Assembly (NCBI GenBank): GCA_937915565.1
Contig: CALDMH010000038.1
Coordinates: forward strand, 1 to 20,785
Length of the DNA: 20,785 bases
DNA from: an uncultured Clostridia bacterium
Lineage (GTDB): Bacteria; Bacillota; Clostridia; Christensenellales; Borkfalkiaceae
Direction of reading: 5' to 3'
Part shown: one piece after another, positions 1-5,226 of the stretch
How positions within the stretch are numbered: position 1 is the stretch's first letter
Layout of the letters: every line of letters begins with the position of its first letter
Notes under the pieces: model-generated
Databases searched by the model: none
What the model was told of the DNA's origin: nothing
What the model saw: only the letters and a program-made list of their open reading frames with translations
Program-made: the position numbers and the translations under genes

Positions 1-63
1 TTTTTTTTTGTTTTTTTTTTTTTTTTTCTTTTTTTATTCCTCTTTTATTTATCCCGCCGTTAT
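1..63. other. T-rich low-complexity tract at window edge
   Basis: The first 37 bases are almost pure T on the plus strand, broken by single G and C bases, and then grade into T-rich sequence up to the stop codon of the yolD-like gene. On the minus strand this is an A tract just after that stop codon, so it is not a terminator for the minus-strand gene. It could be the U tract of a plus-strand terminator whose hairpin lies outside the window, or a homopolymer region at a contig edge. I cannot tell these apart. Confidence 0.5.
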
Positions 64-486
64 TCAGTCCGTGATTTCGAGTGACAAAACGCTTGAAAAA
101 TTCACGACCATTTCCCCGTCGAACACTATTTGCGAATTATACCTGTCGATTTTTTTCACGTTGCCCGAATATTCCCGCACGCTGCCGCCGGATTTCTTTT
201 CGTCCGGAATAAAATAACGAACTTTTACGTTGACGCAAAGCGAGGGTTGAGTTTTCCGCTCCATAACCAGCCTTTCGATTTCGCGCAACGTGAAATCCGT
301 TTCCTCGATATAACTCTCGTCAAAATCTACCGCTTCAACGGTTTTTCGGTTGCTTTCCTTTATTTCGTCGCCGAAATTAGTAAGCGCGGCAAACGGGGCG
401 AACTGCGCCGCCCTGTCGTTTAAGGACATTTTTTGCCTCCGCGACGCGGGGCGATTCATTCCGATTATATCGTCGTATTTTCCCAT
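64..486 (-). CDS. YolD-like family protein (translesion polymerase partner)
   Basis: A 140-aa protein that resembles the YolD-like family, small proteins usually encoded beside UvrX/YqjW-type Y-family polymerases in Firmicutes and thought to be their accessory partner (family knowledge; exact role unknown). The family-like core is around residues 20-45, with SLNDRAAQFAPFAAL followed by an acidic, lysine-containing helix; the rest is a mixed charged and beta-rich C-terminal half (residues 75-140) compatible with the small barrel seen in this family. The start is supported by AAAGGAGG nine bases upstream of the ATG. It lies 78 bp downstream of the polymerase gene on the same strand, so the two are probably co-transcribed. 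No obvious LexA box was found upstream of either gene. Confidence 0.85.
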   Translation of the reverse strand: MGKYDDIIGMNRPASRRQKMSLNDRAAQFAPFAALTNFGDEIKESNRKTVEAVDFDESYIEETDFTLREIERLVMERKTQPSLCVNVKVRYFIPDEKKSGGSVREYSGNVKKIDRYNSQIVFDGEMVVNFSSVLSLEITD

Positions 487-514
487 TTCACGCGCCCTCC
501 TTTCCCTCTTTTGG

Positions 515-576
515 GGTTGTTTTTCACGCTTTGTTGCCTCCGTCCCCTTTTTCAGGTTGCTTTTTCACGCTTTGTG
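515..576. repeat. Short tandem duplication at the 3' end of the polymerase gene
   Basis: A roughly 21-bp sequence with the core TTTTTCACGCTTTGT occurs at about 515-535 and again at about 555-576, 40 bp apart. The right copy covers the last codons and stop of the polymerase gene; the left copy lies in the gap before the yolD-like gene. It reads as a recent local duplication of the polymerase 3' end. Confidence 0.6.
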
Positions 577-2076
577 GCCGCCTATCTGATTATGCCGCTC
601 CCTGCCGGTTGCCCCGTCCTCGTAATTCATTCCTTTAAGCACGGCGTTTTTGCCGTATTTTTTGCGTATTTCCAAAACGGCTTCCTGTCGTTTACGCTCT
701 CTTTTTTGCTCTTCGTCGTCGGCTCGTTTCTTTTCGGCGTCGTCGAAAAAAGTCAGTTGAAAAACCGCAGCTCTCTCTGCGGCAAGCTGTTCGTCAATCG
801 TATGCGAAGCGCACAAAATCAATTTTCTGACCGATAAATTACGGTCGGTTATGCGCGCAAAAAGCTCGTCGAACTTTTCCACGAGTTCCCTTGTAGACGA
901 CGTAAATCTTTCGAGATTCAAAGAGCCGTGTGCTTCTTTGGGAGCTTTTCTTCCGTAACGGTCAACCGTCACCTCACCCTTATACCCCTTTGAAGCGGCC
1001 ATATTTTCAACGTCGTAGACTATATCGAGCACAATCTGGTCGGTTACGAGCTTTTTTTCAAGCAAATCCATTGCGAGAAAATCTGCCATTTCCTTAACGA
1101 TAATCCGCGCTTTTTCAAACGGATACGGCTCTTGCAAAACCTGCCCCGACGAAAGACTGCTGTTTATCGGCTTATACGCTTTCACCGCCTTAATCGTGCA
1201 GGGCTCGACGCCCCAGGCGTGGTCGATGAGCAGTTCCGCGTTTATTCCGAAAATTTTATAAAGCAGTTCTTCGTTATAATAATCGGACGGCTTTCCGAGC
1301 GAACATCTCGCAACGTCGCCCATAGTGTGCAACCCTTGTTCCGCAAGCCTTTTCGCATAGCCCTGCCCGACGCGCCAGAAATCGGTTATCGGCTTATGTT
1401 CCCACAGTTTTTCGCGATAGGACTTTTCGTCGAGTTCGGCAATTCTCACTCCGTTTTCGTCCGCTTTGATTTTCTTCGCCTCAACGTCCATAGCAATCTT
1501 TGCAAGATATAGGTTAGAGCCTATCCCCGCGGTTGCGGTAATCCCCGTTTCGGCAAGAATTTCCTTTATCATCTTCATAACGAGTTCACGCGCGCCGAGT
1601 TTGTAAATTTTAAGGTAATCCGTAAGGTCGATAAACACTTCGTCAATCGAATAAACGATAATATCGTCCTCGGAAACGTATTTTTTGTAAATTTCGTAGA
1701 TTTTTCGGCTAGTAGCAACGTATCTCGCCATTCTCGGCGGGGCGATTATAAAACCCAACTCCTTCGACGCGTCGTTTTTCAGTTCCTCGTCAACGTACGA
1801 TTTCCCGTTAAACCTGCCGTTCGGAGCGTTTTTTCGCCGCTCCTTGTTCACCTCGCGAACTCGCTGCAAAACCTCGAAAAGTCTTGCTCTGCCCGACACC
1901 CCGTAGGCTTTTAAAGACGGGGAAACCGCAAGGCAAATCGTTTTTTCCGTTCTCGATTCGTCCGCGACGACGAGGTTGACGCCCAAAGGGTCGAGCCCTC
2001 TTTCAACGCATTCCACGGAAGCGAAAAACGACTTCAAATCTATCGCGGCGTATATTCTGTTTTTATTTTCCGCCAT
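565..2076 (-). CDS. Y-family DNA polymerase, UvrX/DinB (ImpB/MucB/SamB) type
   Basis: A 503-aa error-prone translesion polymerase that copies past damaged template bases. Catalytic motifs are visible: AAIDLKSFFASVE (residues 10-22, first metal-binding Asp13 and the steric-gate region) and YSIDEVFIDL (142-151, the Asp145-Glu146 pair). The helix-hairpin-helix region TAGIGSNLYLAKIAMD lies near residue 185. The C terminus ends in RHNQIGGHKA, a tail I associate with the UvrX/YqjW subgroup of Firmicutes, whose genes pair with yolD as here. A charged helix-rich stretch at about 430-475 precedes the tail. The start has GGAGG five bases upstream of the ATG. It follows mnmA by 78 bp on the same strand with no clear terminator between, so it may be read from the mnmA promoter. 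Confidence 0.93.
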   Translation of the reverse strand: MAENKNRIYAAIDLKSFFASVECVERGLDPLGVNLVVADESRTEKTICLAVSPSLKAYGVSGRARLFEVLQRVREVNKERRKNAPNGRFNGKSYVDEELKNDASKELGFIIAPPRMARYVATSRKIYEIYKKYVSEDDIIVYSIDEVFIDLTDYLKIYKLGARELVMKMIKEILAETGITATAGIGSNLYLAKIAMDVEAKKIKADENGVRIAELDEKSYREKLWEHKPITDFWRVGQGYAKRLAEQGLHTMGDVARCSLGKPSDYYNEELLYKIFGINAELLIDHAWGVEPCTIKAVKAYKPINSSLSSGQVLQEPYPFEKARIIVKEMADFLAMDLLEKKLVTDQIVLDIVYDVENMAASKGYKGEVTVDRYGRKAPKEAHGSLNLERFTSSTRELVEKFDELFARITDRNLSVRKLILCASHTIDEQLAAERAAVFQLTFFDDAEKKRADDEEQKRERKRQEAVLEIRKKYGKNAVLKGMNYEDGATGRERHNQIGGHKA

Positions 2077-2117
2077 AACGCCCTCCGTTTTATTATGCGT
2101 ATTTTTTTGAAAACGTA

Positions 2118-2140
2118 GGCCTATAAGTCGATTATCGCCC
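2118..2140 (-). repeat. Dispersed motif copy A (core CTATAAGTCGATTA)
   Basis: Plus-strand CCTATAAGTCGATTATCG at 2120-2137, between the mnmA stop and the polymerase start. Closely related sequences occur at 16926-16954 and 19034-19062, also just beyond stop codons of minus-strand genes. It contains the small palindrome CGATAATCG and is followed on the minus strand by T-rich sequence. Function unknown. Confidence 0.5.
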
Positions 2141-2154
2141 GTTTTTTCATTTAA

Positions 2155-3234
2155 TTAAAAAATCGCCTTTTCGATAACGCCGCCGCCGAGACACTTCTCG
2201 TCGTCGTAAAAAACGCAAAATTGCCCTTCGGTTATGGCGCGTTGCTTCTCGTCGAAATCGACGTAAATTCTATCGTCGCCGATGCGGACGGTCACGCCCT
2301 GTTCTTCCTGACGATAACGGAATTTTGCCTTGCATTTAAACTCTTTTTGAACGGGGACGGAAGGAATCCAGTTGCAGGAATTCATATAAAGACCTTTGGA
2401 ATAAAGCCTGTCCTCCGCGCCGTGAGCAACGTAAAGAATATTGTTTTTCAAATCCTTTTCAATGACGAACCATCTCCCGGCGCCGCCCGCCTGCCCGCCT
2501 ATATCAAGCCCGCGGCGTTGACCTATCGTGTAATACATAAGCCCGCAATGCTCGCCTAAAACCCTACCGTCGTAAGTTCGGATTTCGCCTTTTTTGGCGG
2601 GGATATAATTCATTAAAAATTTCCTGAAATTGCGCTCGCCGATGAAGCATATGCCCGTGCTGTCCTTCTTTTCGGCGGTGGCAAGTCCGTTTTCCTCGGC
2701 GATTCGCCTCACCTCGGGCTTCGGCAAATTTTGAAGCGGAAAAAGCACGTCTTTAAGCTGACTTTGCGAAAGTTGATTTAAAAAGTACGTCTGGTCCTTG
2801 TTCCGGTCCTTCGCTTTTAAAAGATAATGCACGTCGTTTTCGTGGCGAATTCCGCAATAATGCCCCGTTGCGATATAGTCCGCGCCAAGTTGCATCGCAT
2901 ACTCCTTAAACGGCCCGAATTTTATTTCACGATTGCAAAGAACGTCCGGATTGGGCGTTCTCCCGCGTTTATATTCTTCGAGAAAATAGGAAAAAACTCT
3001 ATCCATATATTCCTTTGCGAAGTTCACGCCGTAATATGGAATATCGAGTTTTGCGCACACTCTTCTCACGTCCGCATAATCGTCGTCGGCGGTGCAACAG
3101 CCGTCAACGTCGTCGCCTTCCCAGTTTTTCATAAACAGTCCCACGACGTTATAACCTTGTTCTTTTAAAAGAAGGGCGGCAACGGAGCTGTCCACTCCTC
3201 CGCTCATACCAACCACAACGGTTTTTTTCGACAT
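2155..3234 (-). CDS. mnmA: tRNA-specific 2-thiouridylase MnmA
   Basis: A 359-aa cytosolic enzyme that makes 2-thiouridine at position 34 of tRNAs for Lys, Glu and Gln, adenylating the base and then transferring sulfur from a persulfide relay. The PP-loop ATP site SGGVDSS is at residues 11-17. The two catalytic cysteines fit the family: Cys100 in NPDVLCN and Cys196 in DSTGICFIG. The conserved ATGHY (122-126) and DQTYFL (147-152) are present, and the C-terminal beta-barrel runs from about residue 205 to the end. Length is normal for the family. GGAGG lies seven bases before the ATG, and a promoter sits at 3285-3313. It is divergent from the tRNA-Arg gene. Confidence 0.97.
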   Translation of the reverse strand: MSKKTVVVGMSGGVDSSVAALLLKEQGYNVVGLFMKNWEGDDVDGCCTADDDYADVRRVCAKLDIPYYGVNFAKEYMDRVFSYFLEEYKRGRTPNPDVLCNREIKFGPFKEYAMQLGADYIATGHYCGIRHENDVHYLLKAKDRNKDQTYFLNQLSQSQLKDVLFPLQNLPKPEVRRIAEENGLATAEKKDSTGICFIGERNFRKFLMNYIPAKKGEIRTYDGRVLGEHCGLMYYTIGQRRGLDIGGQAGGAGRWFVIEKDLKNNILYVAHGAEDRLYSKGLYMNSCNWIPSVPVQKEFKCKAKFRYRQEEQGVTVRIGDDRIYVDFDEKQRAITEGQFCVFYDDEKCLGGGVIEKAIF

Positions 3235-3284
3235 ACAAAACCTCCGCGAACGATTGGAGTTATCATTCGACTAAATTCCTTTAT

Positions 3285-3313
3285 ATTTTATAATAATGAT
3301 TAAATAAAGTCAA
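3285..3313 (-). promoter_or_regulatory. Promoter of mnmA
   Basis: On the minus strand TTGACT (3308-3313) and TAAAAT (3285-3290) are separated by 17 bp, a good sigma-A-type promoter. Predicted transcription start is near 3278, giving a leader of about 44 nt. Confidence 0.65.
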
Positions 3314-3341
3314 TTATTTTTGAAACGGAGGCAAATTGCGC

Positions 3342-3370
3342 TTGCCAAAACGGAAGAAAAAATATATAAT
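3342..3370 (+). promoter_or_regulatory. Promoter of the tRNA-Arg gene
   Basis: TTGCCA (3342-3347) and a perfect TATAAT (3365-3370) with 17-bp spacing. Transcription would begin near 3377, leaving about 80 nt of 5' leader to be removed by RNase P before the tRNA at 3458. Confidence 0.75.
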
Positions 3371-3457
3371 TTTAGTCGACGAGTTGTAACGTACGCCGTT
3401 CGTTTCAAAATGGATTGTAACGCATAAGCTTTGTGGCGGCTGCGGCAAACCGCAAAC

Positions 3458-3534
3458 GTGCCTGTAACGCAATTGGATAGAGTATCAGATTCCGATTCTG
3501 ACGGTTGCAGGTTCAAGTCCTGTCAGGCACACCA
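3458..3534 (+). tRNA. tRNA-Arg (anticodon CCG)
   Basis: Acceptor arms GTGCCTG (3458-3464) and CAGGCAC (3524-3530) pair perfectly, followed by discriminator A and an encoded CCA (3532-3534). The anticodon stem TCAGA/TCTGA encloses the loop TTCCGAT, giving anticodon CCG, which reads the Arg codon CGG. The T arm contains the loop GTTCAAGTCC region, and the D loop has AATTGGATAG. The D stem is slightly irregular (ACGC against GAGT). A promoter lies upstream and an intrinsic terminator directly downstream. The 3' half of this tRNA recurs in the four repeat elements at 3578-4035. Confidence 0.95.
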
Positions 3535-3539
3535 TTAAC

Positions 3540-3574
3540 CTCGATTGCTTTTCGCAATCGAGTGTTTTTCTTTT
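3540..3574 (+). terminator. Intrinsic terminator of tRNA-Arg
   Basis: Stem CTCGATTGC (3540-3548) with GCAATCGAG (3554-3562), loop TTTTC, then a T-rich tract to 3574. A nearly identical hairpin recurs at 3920-3954 and a truncated one at about 4046-4060, within the tRNA-like repeat array. Confidence 0.9.
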
Positions 3575-3577
3575 GTG

Positions 3578-3655
3578 CCTGACAGGTCGACGAAATAACG
3601 TAGCGCTCCGATTCTCTTCGCTTACTTCGCTTCCGCGAAGACAATTCCTGTCAGG
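3578..3655 (+). repeat. tRNA-like 78-bp hairpin repeat, copy 1
   Basis: Bounded by perfect 9-bp inverted arms CCTGACAGG and CCTGTCAGG, with an inner stem TCTTCGC/GCGAAGA. Copy 1 is preceded by GTG, so its left end GTGCCTG equals the tRNA-Arg acceptor 5' strand. Its right end CAATTCCTGTCAGG differs by one base from the tRNA 3' portion. Differs from copies 2-4 at a few positions only. Confidence 0.85.
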
Positions 3656-3704
3656 ACGCACTTATCCCCGTTACATAGCGCAAACCGGGTGTTGTTTGTT
3701 TTCG

Positions 3705-3782
3705 CCTGACAGGCTGACGAAATAACGTAGCGCTCAGATTCTCTTCGCTTACTTCGCTTCCGCGAAGACAAGTCCTGTCAGG
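3705..3782 (+). repeat. tRNA-like 78-bp hairpin repeat, copy 2
   Basis: Same 78-bp length and arms as copy 1, 127 bp further on. Its right end CAAGTCCTGTCAGG (3769-3782) is identical to tRNA-Arg positions 3514-3527, and it carries TCAGATTC as in the tRNA anticodon stem. The spacer before it (3656-3704) is different from the tRNA terminator but has a T-rich end. Confidence 0.85.
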
Positions 3783-3831
3783 ACGCACTTATCCCCGTTA
3801 CGTAACGCAAATCAGGTGTTGTTTGTTTTCG

Positions 3832-3909
3832 CCTGACAGGCTGACGAAATAACGTAGCGCTCAGATTCTCTTCGCTTACTTCGCTTCCGCGAAGACAAGT
3901 CCTGTCAGG
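3832..3909 (+). repeat. tRNA-like 78-bp hairpin repeat, copy 3
   Basis: Identical in layout to copy 2 and 127 bp downstream of it. It is followed at 3920-3954 by a close copy of the tRNA terminator, which shows that the repeat and terminator were duplicated as a unit. Confidence 0.85.
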
Positions 3910-3919
3910 CTCGCCTATC

Positions 3920-3954
3920 CTCGATTGCTTTTCGCAATCGAGCGTTTTTCTTTT
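3920..3954 (+). terminator. Second copy of the tRNA-type intrinsic terminator
   Basis: CTCGATTGC / GCAATCGAG stem followed by a T-rich tract, differing from the terminator at 3540-3574 at about one position. It sits between repeat copies 3 and 4. Confidence 0.8.
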
Positions 3955-3957
3955 GTG

Positions 3958-4035
3958 CCTGACAGGCCGACGAAATAACGTAGTGCTCAGATTCTCTTCG
4001 CTTACTTCGCTTCCGCGAAGACAAGTCCTGTCAGG
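3958..4035 (+). repeat. tRNA-like 78-bp hairpin repeat, copy 4, with truncated terminator behind it
   Basis: Same 78 bp, preceded by GTG as in the tRNA. The colinear tRNA blocks are GTGCCTG (3955), TCAGATTC (3987) and CAAGTCCTGTCAGG (4022). The terminator copy that follows breaks off near 4060 after its left arm and loop, marking the right border of the array. Confidence 0.85.
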
Positions 4036-4103
4036 CTCGCCTATCCTCGATTGCTTTTCATCACTCACATTGCCTTATGATTTTTCTTTCTTTTATAAAA
4101 CAC

Positions 4104-4132
4104 TTGATTAAAATTTTTTTATATGATATACT
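4104..4132 (+). promoter_or_regulatory. Promoter of the structured RNA and small gene
   Basis: TTGATT (4104-4109) and TATACT (4127-4132) with 17-bp spacing, plus a TG dinucleotide one base before the -10 (extended -10). Predicted start is at about 4138-4140, exactly where the long inverted repeat begins. Confidence 0.75.
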
Positions 4133-4137
4133 GTTCA

Positions 4138-4337
4138 CGCTCAACAAATTAAACGTTATATGAACTAAATCAATTTTAGGGGCATATTTTTGCCCTGTTT
4201 TAAAATACTAATTATGGTCATCTTGATAAAATGCGGATTCCCCCATAATTAGTTTTATAGGTCATATAATGAGATTTGTTGAGCGACAATCGGAGTCTGC
4301 GTTTTTGCGCGTTAACTTCGGTTGGCGCGCTTTTTAT
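4138..4337 (+). ncRNA. Candidate structured leader RNA or independent ncRNA, unknown family
   Basis: Read from the promoter at 4104-4132, the transcript starts with CGCTCAACAAAT (4138-4149), which pairs perfectly with ATTTGTTGAGCG (4274-4285). Inside, TTATATGA pairs with TCATATAA, and two further hairpins follow: a short one with AGGGGCA/TGCCCT (near 4178-4196) and a longer one with CTAATTATGG/CCATAATTAG (10 bp, about 25-nt loop). This gives a multi-branch RNA closed by about 20 bp. It ends in a strong intrinsic terminator (4307-4335). I do not recognise it: no T-box sequence, no tmRNA, SRP or RNase P landmarks, and no resemblance to 6S RNA that I can see. Because the terminator abuts the ribosome binding site of the gene at 4350, it may be a riboswitch or attenuator, or a separate RNA. 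Confidence 0.6.
4307..4335 (+). terminator. Intrinsic terminator before the small gene's RBS
   Basis: GCGCGTTAAC (4307-4316), loop TTCG, GTTGGCGCGC (4321-4330), ten pairs including two G-U, then TTTTT. Only five bases separate the U tract from the GAGG of the next gene, the layout expected of transcription attenuation. Confidence 0.85.
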
Positions 4338-4349
4338 TATGAGGAAATT

Positions 4350-4622
4350 ATGGTTACACGAGAGAATCTGAATTATTATGAAAAATCACTTATGAGATAT
4401 ATATGCAATCGTTACAAAGAAAACTTGGCGGTAAAGTTTTCAATACCGTTATGCGATTGCGAAAAAATAGGAATAAAAAATTATAAGGAACTTGAAAATT
4501 TATTGGCAAGCCTGCAAATCAGAAACTATATTTCTTGCATTTTGAATGAGGAAAACGGCTTGTGCTCTCCTGAAATTACACTGACGGAAAAAGCGTTGAA
4601 TTTGTTCAATTTGGAGTTTTGA
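4350..4622 (+). CDS. Small hypothetical protein behind the structured RNA
   Basis: A 90-aa protein of unrecognised family, beginning MVTRENLNYYEKSL. I chose the ATG at 4350 because GAGGA lies just upstream and because the longer reading from 4269 would run through the inverted repeat and the terminator. The sequence looks mostly helical with an alternating hydrophobic pattern and has a cluster of cysteines (CDCEK near residue 36, and two further on), but no clear zinc motif. There is no signal peptide or membrane segment. A winged-helix-like fold is conceivable but unproven. It is the only gene behind the RNA at 4138-4337, so its expression is probably set by that RNA. Confidence 0.65.
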   Translation: MVTRENLNYYEKSLMRYICNRYKENLAVKFSIPLCDCEKIGIKNYKELENLLASLQIRNYISCILNEENGLCSPEITLTEKALNLFNLEF

Positions 4623-4625
4623 AAA

Positions 4626-4658
4626 TACGCCGGGGCGACAAAAAGTCGCCCCGGCGTA
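4626..4658. terminator. GC-rich hairpin between convergent genes
   Basis: Perfect 14-bp arms TACGCCGGGGCGAC and GTCGCCCCGGCGTA around AAAAA. On the minus strand it is followed by TTTTC, so it can terminate the membrane protein gene at 4735; on the plus strand there is no U tract. Confidence 0.65.
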
Positions 4659-4669
4659 AAACGTGAGAG

Positions 4670-4699
4670 CCCGCCCGCTCGCTTTGGCGAGCGGGCGGG
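4670..4699. terminator. Second GC-rich hairpin
   Basis: Perfect 13-bp arms CCCGCCCGCTCGC and GCGAGCGGGCGGG with loop TTTG, only 11 bp from the previous hairpin. No U tract on either side, so it may be a roadblock or 3'-end stabiliser and not a classical terminator. Confidence 0.55.
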
Positions 4700-4734
4700 A
4701 CTATATTATATATCCTATTATATTAAACCCGAAA

Positions 4735-5169
4735 TTACTTTTGATTTATATACGAAATATATATATGACAAGGCGCGAAAATCACCGCCGCAACCGTGAG
4801 CGGCACGGACGTGAGCATAATCCCGCTGAACAGGAAAATTACCGACGGAATTATCGAAAGAGCCAACGCGCGGAACAAAGAGTTTTTCTTGAAGCAAATC
4901 GCCCATATCAGGCAGTAAGCCGCAACCAAAGCGCCGTCCGTAATCAAATAAAACGGCAACGCGCCCTCAAAAAGCCAGCCGAAGTGCGTGTACGGAACGT
5001 TGATAATCATAAATCCGAAACAACCGAATCTTCCAACCTGCTCCAAAACTTCAATCGTTTTGTTTACTTTTTTATTTTCAAATCCGTCCTTGCATTTTAT
5101 CGCAAAAATAACGTTCGGTATCATTATAATTGCTATAAAAATCAATCCGTAAAAATTAAACCAACCCAT
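4735..5169 (-). CDS. Small integral membrane protein, unknown function
   Basis: A 144-aa, strongly hydrophobic protein with about five predicted membrane segments (roughly residues 5-24, 45-60, 72-92, 99-119 and 121-141). A short charged loop (CKDGFENKKVNKTIE, about 26-40) joins the first two. I do not recognise a named family. No convincing ribosome binding site is visible before the ATG. Only 57 bp separate it from the gene upstream, and an intrinsic terminator occupies most of that gap, so it would depend on read-through or on a weak promoter I cannot identify. It converges with the small gene at 4350. Confidence 0.75.
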   Translation of the reverse strand: MGWFNFYGLIFIAIIMIPNVIFAIKCKDGFENKKVNKTIEVLEQVGRFGCFGFMIINVPYTHFGWLFEGALPFYLITDGALVAAYCLIWAICFKKNSLFRALALSIIPSVIFLFSGIMLTSVPLTVAAVIFAPCHIYISYINQK

Positions 5170-5182
5170 AATTACACTCGAT

Positions 5183-5213
5183 AAAAAAGGCTACCGAAAT
5201 TTCGGCAGCCTTT
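5183..5213 (-). terminator. Intrinsic terminator of the acidic-tail membrane protein gene
   Basis: Arms AAGGCTACCGAAA and TTTCGGCAGCCTT (one A-C mismatch) directly followed on the minus strand by six T. It lies 14 bp after the stop codon at 5227. Confidence 0.85.
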
Positions 5214-5226
5214 ATTCGTTTTGATT

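Noticed and set aside
3310..3516. Minus-strand open frame over the tRNA leader
   Set aside because: It overlaps the tRNA-Arg gene and its promoter on the opposite strand and has no ribosome binding site.
3514..4035. Integrative element with att sites formed by repeated tRNA 3' ends
   Set aside because: The 14-bp tRNA 3' segment recurs four times, but no integrase or excisionase is in the window and the repeats share far more than the att-sized end.
3778..4068. A 96-codon minus-strand open frame across repeat copies 2-4
   Set aside because: It is built from the 78-bp repeats and their terminator spacers, repeats itself, lacks a ribosome binding site, and is explained by the near multiple-of-three period.
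4138..4285. Reading the inverted repeat as a MITE or retron msr-msd
   Set aside because: No target-site duplication is visible, and no reverse transcriptase is encoded nearby. The promoter before it and terminator after it fit an RNA better. A genome search for copies could reopen the MITE idea.
4138..4337. T-box leader or 6S RNA
   Set aside because: No T-box core sequence is present, and the fold and sequence do not resemble the 6S RNAs I know.
4269..4349. A longer N terminus for the small gene at 4350
   Set aside because: It would be translated from the inverted repeat and through the intrinsic terminator; the ATG at 4350 has GAGGA in place.
4663..5184. Plus-strand open frame opposite the small membrane protein gene
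   Set aside because: Highly basic shadow of the hydrophobic minus-strand gene, running through its terminator region and without a ribosome binding site.
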